Origin: Hymenobacter baengnokdamensis
GTDB lineage: Bacteria; Bacteroidota; Bacteroidia; Cytophagales; Hymenobacteraceae
NCBI RefSeq assembly: GCF_008728635.1
Contig: NZ_CP044285.1
Coordinates: 3,720,001-3,784,000 of the forward strand
Direction of reading: 5' to 3'
Length of the DNA: 64,000 nucleotides
A program made the translations under genes and the position numbers. Numbering within the stretch: the stretch's first letter is position 1; every line of letters starts with the position of its first letter. Under the pieces are notes generated by a model. That model was not told the origin of the DNA, searched no databases, and worked only from the letters and a program-made list of their open reading frames with translations. Positions 61,839-64,000 of the stretch are shown piece after piece.

Positions 61839-64000
61839 TATTTTTCGCACGCGCAGGTAGTCGAGCATGGCCTGGTTCACGGCTCCATTCATGTTCGTGT
61901 TGGCTGGCTCATACGTGAGCGTAAGCGTGTTTTTGCCCTTCGCCAGGCGCACCACGGTCGGGTTCGAGAAGCCCCAGTTCGACCATTCAGCCACCCCGCG
62001 CTGGGGCAGCACCACGGTGCCCAGCAGCTGGCCGCGGCCATCGCGCAGCGTGCGAATGGCGCACTGGTTGTTGGTATTGATGGGGCCGTTGCCGTTGGCA
62101 TAGCGGAAATCGAGCGCGTAGAGCCCCGCCTCCGGCACTTCAACCGGAATAGTGAGCCGGGTGTTTTTAGCAGTACTCACCTCGATAAACCCGGTGCCAC
62201 TAAAGCCTTTGTACGCGTAAGCGGCGGCCGGTGCCAGGGTTTCCAGCTGGATTTCGGCGGTGGGTGCCCCTACCGGCAGCGGCTCGCTGGCGAACGACTC
62301 GTGGCCGTTGGCATTTATAGCCAAAACCTGATATTCGGCATACGCGCCGGGCGCTACGGCGTACGTAGTAGCGCCGCTGGCATCTACCGGCTGGCCGTTT
62401 TTGAGCACCCGGTAGGTTACTACGCCGGCCTGGGCGGGCCAGCTAAGCTGGCCGTTGGCATAGCTTACCGACGGGGTTTCGGGGCTGAACAGGTCAGCCA
62501 CCCGATTCACACTGGCCGCCGCCGGGGCCTGGCTTTTGAGCACGATGCGCAGCTTGTGCGCCCCCGTGAGCGTGGCGGGTACGGCGGCCCCGGCCAGCGG
62601 CTGGCCATCAAGGGTGATTTCCTGAATTTCGTTGCCAAAGCCCGTCATTTCGATAGTCAGTCGCGCGCGGCGATACCCAAAGTTGGTGAGCTGGCGGGTG
62701 CCCTGCAGCGCCCGCGGCACGAAGGGCTGAAACACCAGCCGGTCGGTTTCATAGTGCATGCCAAACAGCACTTTATACACCAGAGCGAGGCTGCCCGAGA
62801 GGCTCCAGAGCATATTGGAAGAGTTGACCTGGGTGCCGGCAAAGTCGCCGTTGCCGGCCACGAAATTTTCCTTATTCGTCAAGAACAGCGCCGCCGGGCG
62901 GTAAACGGCGGCCATGCTTTCCATCACCGAAGCCTCGTTGCCGGCCTTGGCGGCGGCCAGCGCCCAGAAGCTCTGCACGAAGGGCCACACCGCGTCGTTG
63001 TGGTAGGGCGGAATGCCCGGAATCTGGGGATAGATGCAGGAAATGCCAAAGGGCGTAGTCGGAACATTCGCCACTACTGTTCTGGCCCGGCCCGCGTCGG
63101 CAACGCCAAAATACACGCTCAGCGCCTCACCCAGCGCCTCGGCGCGGGGCGATACCACCGGAAATATTCGACCGTATCTATATTGCCCGTAGTAGCCAGC
63201 TTTTTCGAGCCACAGGTGCTGATTAATAGCTTGCCTGATACTGCCCGCTGCCTGCTCGTGGCGCTCGGCCACGGCCGTTTCGCCCAGCTGCCGGGCCATG
63301 AGGGCCAGTACAGTATTGGCCTGAAAATGAACGGCGTTGGTGCCCAGGTTTTCGCTTTGATAGATATCCGCCGGCTGCATCCAGCGCGGGTAGGTCTGCT
63401 CGCGCCAGTCGAGAAACGACGACTCGCCGCGCACCAGTCCGCTGGTGGGGTCGTAGGCATTCTGGGCGTCCTCTTCGAGCGTCTTTTTAACGATGGGATA
63501 CACCTTGCGCAGCCACGCGGCGTCGCCGGTTACCTTATATACCTCCCAGGCCGCCACGGCCCAGATTACGCGGTCGGTAGAGCACGGATACGCCCCGCCG
63601 GTGCCGGTATCCTGAATGATGCGGCCCGCCGGCGATACTTTGCGCAGCAGGCTTTTCATCGCCGATTTGGGTTGCAGCGTAGCCTGAGCCAGGATGATGG
63701 AATAGCTCACGTCGCGCGTCCACACGCCCGCCCACTCCTTGCCGGTACGAAACGTGCTGTCGGGCTCCACGGCGCGGCGCGCTTCTTCCAAAGCCAGGTT
63801 ATAAAGCGCATCGGCGAGCGGGTAGGCCGATTTATACTGGGGAAAATCGTCGGTTTTAATAGATTTTTCCCAGCGGCTGGCGGTGGTTTTGGCGGCGGCC
63901 GGCGCGTTAAGGGTCAGCGTCACCTCGTAGATGCCGTCGCCATCGGCATCGTGCATTTCCAGCTCGGGCTTATTTACCAGGTTATCAAAATCCCAGCTTA
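61833..64000 (-). CDS. six-hairpin glycoside hydrolase (MGH1-like), partial
   Basis: The frame is open to the window edge, so the N-terminus is missing; at least 721 residues are present. The start of the visible part (SWDFDNLVNKPELEMHDADG) resembles a carbohydrate-binding E-set/CBM20-like domain. A large all-helical (alpha/alpha)6-type catalytic domain follows (ADALYNLALEEARRAVEPDS, GVWTRDVSYSIILAQATLQP, ESSFLDWREQTYPRWMQPAD, YHNDAVWPFVQSFWALAAAK). It is followed by a fibronectin-like segment (VSYANGQLSWPAQAGVVTYR) and a C-terminal CBM35/CBM6-like domain (VPEAGLYALDFRYANGNG). It should act on alpha-glycans outside the cell or in the periplasm; the exact bond is not clear. Confidence 0.78.
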   Translation of the reverse strand, partial: SWDFDNLVNKPELEMHDADGDGIYEVTLTLNAPAAAKTTASRWEKSIKTDDFPQYKSAYPLADALYNLALEEARRAVEPDSTFRTGKEWAGVWTRDVSYSIILAQATLQPKSAMKSLLRKVSPAGRIIQDTGTGGAYPCSTDRVIWAVAAWEVYKVTGDAAWLRKVYPIVKKTLEEDAQNAYDPTSGLVRGESSFLDWREQTYPRWMQPADIYQSENLGTNAVHFQANTVLALMARQLGETAVAERHEQAAGSIRQAINQHLWLEKAGYYGQYRYGRIFPVVSPRAEALGEALSVYFGVADAGRARTVVANVPTTPFGISCIYPQIPGIPPYHNDAVWPFVQSFWALAAAKAGNEASVMESMAAVYRPAALFLTNKENFVAGNGDFAGTQVNSSNMLWSLSGSLALVYKVLFGMHYETDRLVFQPFVPRALQGTRQLTNFGYRRARLTIEMTGFGNEIQEITLDGQPLAGAAVPATLTGAHKLRIVLKSQAPAAASVNRVADLFSPETPSVSYANGQLSWPAQAGVVTYRVLKNGQPVDASGATTYAVAPGAYAEYQVLAINANGHESFASEPLPVGAPTAEIQLETLAPAAAYAYKGFSGTGFIEVSTAKNTRLTIPVEVPEAGLYALDFRYANGNGPINTNNQCAIRTLRDGRGQLLGTVVLPQRGVAEWSNWGFSNPTVVRLAKGKNTLTLTYEPANTNMNGAVNQAMLDYLRVRKIQ

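Overview
The window looks like chromosome of a Hymenobacter-like member of the Bacteroidota (Cytophagales). The evidence is a GC-rich coding sequence (roughly 60% by eye), Bacteroidota-type promoters with the -7 element TAnnTTTG, type IX secretion (T9SS) C-terminal sorting domains on several long surface proteins, a TonB-dependent receptor with an N-terminal carboxypeptidase-like domain, and typical Bacteroidota families (PF13645-type L,D-transpeptidases, DUF4331, HupE/UreJ, a BatE-like protein). No plasmid, phage, insertion sequence or CRISPR signature is visible.

Layout. 1-2405: iscU and iscA (Fe-S assembly) and murI. 2476-8272: a TesA-like esterase with a GNAT gene, divergent from a YbbA/YbbP-type ABC exporter, then a heptose-phosphate kinase. 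8299-9230: a decayed, AT-richer stretch with two broken small genes. 9263-12816: hemE, small membrane and STAS-like proteins, two identical tRNA-Lys genes and a BatE-like protein. 12879-23344: a porin, a short-chain dehydrogenase and two large T9SS-exported surface proteins, the second with seven 85-residue tandem repeats. 23343-27321: rlmD followed by a mosaic locus with partial duplications of rlmD and of a small conserved gene, around unrelated small genes. 27321-33948: thiL, small lipoproteins, a NYN-domain protein and a GH31 glycosidase. 34081-35902: two L,D-transpeptidase paralogues. 36022-43359: a minus-strand cluster of DUF4331 (frameshifted), TPR, HupE/UreJ, a Cys-rich protein and a TonB receptor, possibly a metal-related envelope system. 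43664-53886: hscA, sbcD and sbcC (split by a small secreted-protein gene), a DUF6687-like protein and an HNH nuclease. 54847-59044: a flippase divergent from a Wzz-like protein and an O-antigen-ligase-like protein. 59059-64000: a PP2C phosphatase, an orphan OppC-type permease and a six-hairpin glycosidase that runs off the window.

Functional links. IscU carries the LPPVK motif that HscA binds, and hscA lies 43 kb away in the same window. SbcC and SbcD form one nuclease complex. The flippase, chain-length and ligase-like genes form an envelope polysaccharide module. Intergenic regions are unusually rich in long, word-like inverted repeats. The most unusual stretch is the rlmD-to-thiL interval: it reads as a variable slot in which two versions of the same flanks, with different cargo genes, have been joined in tandem.
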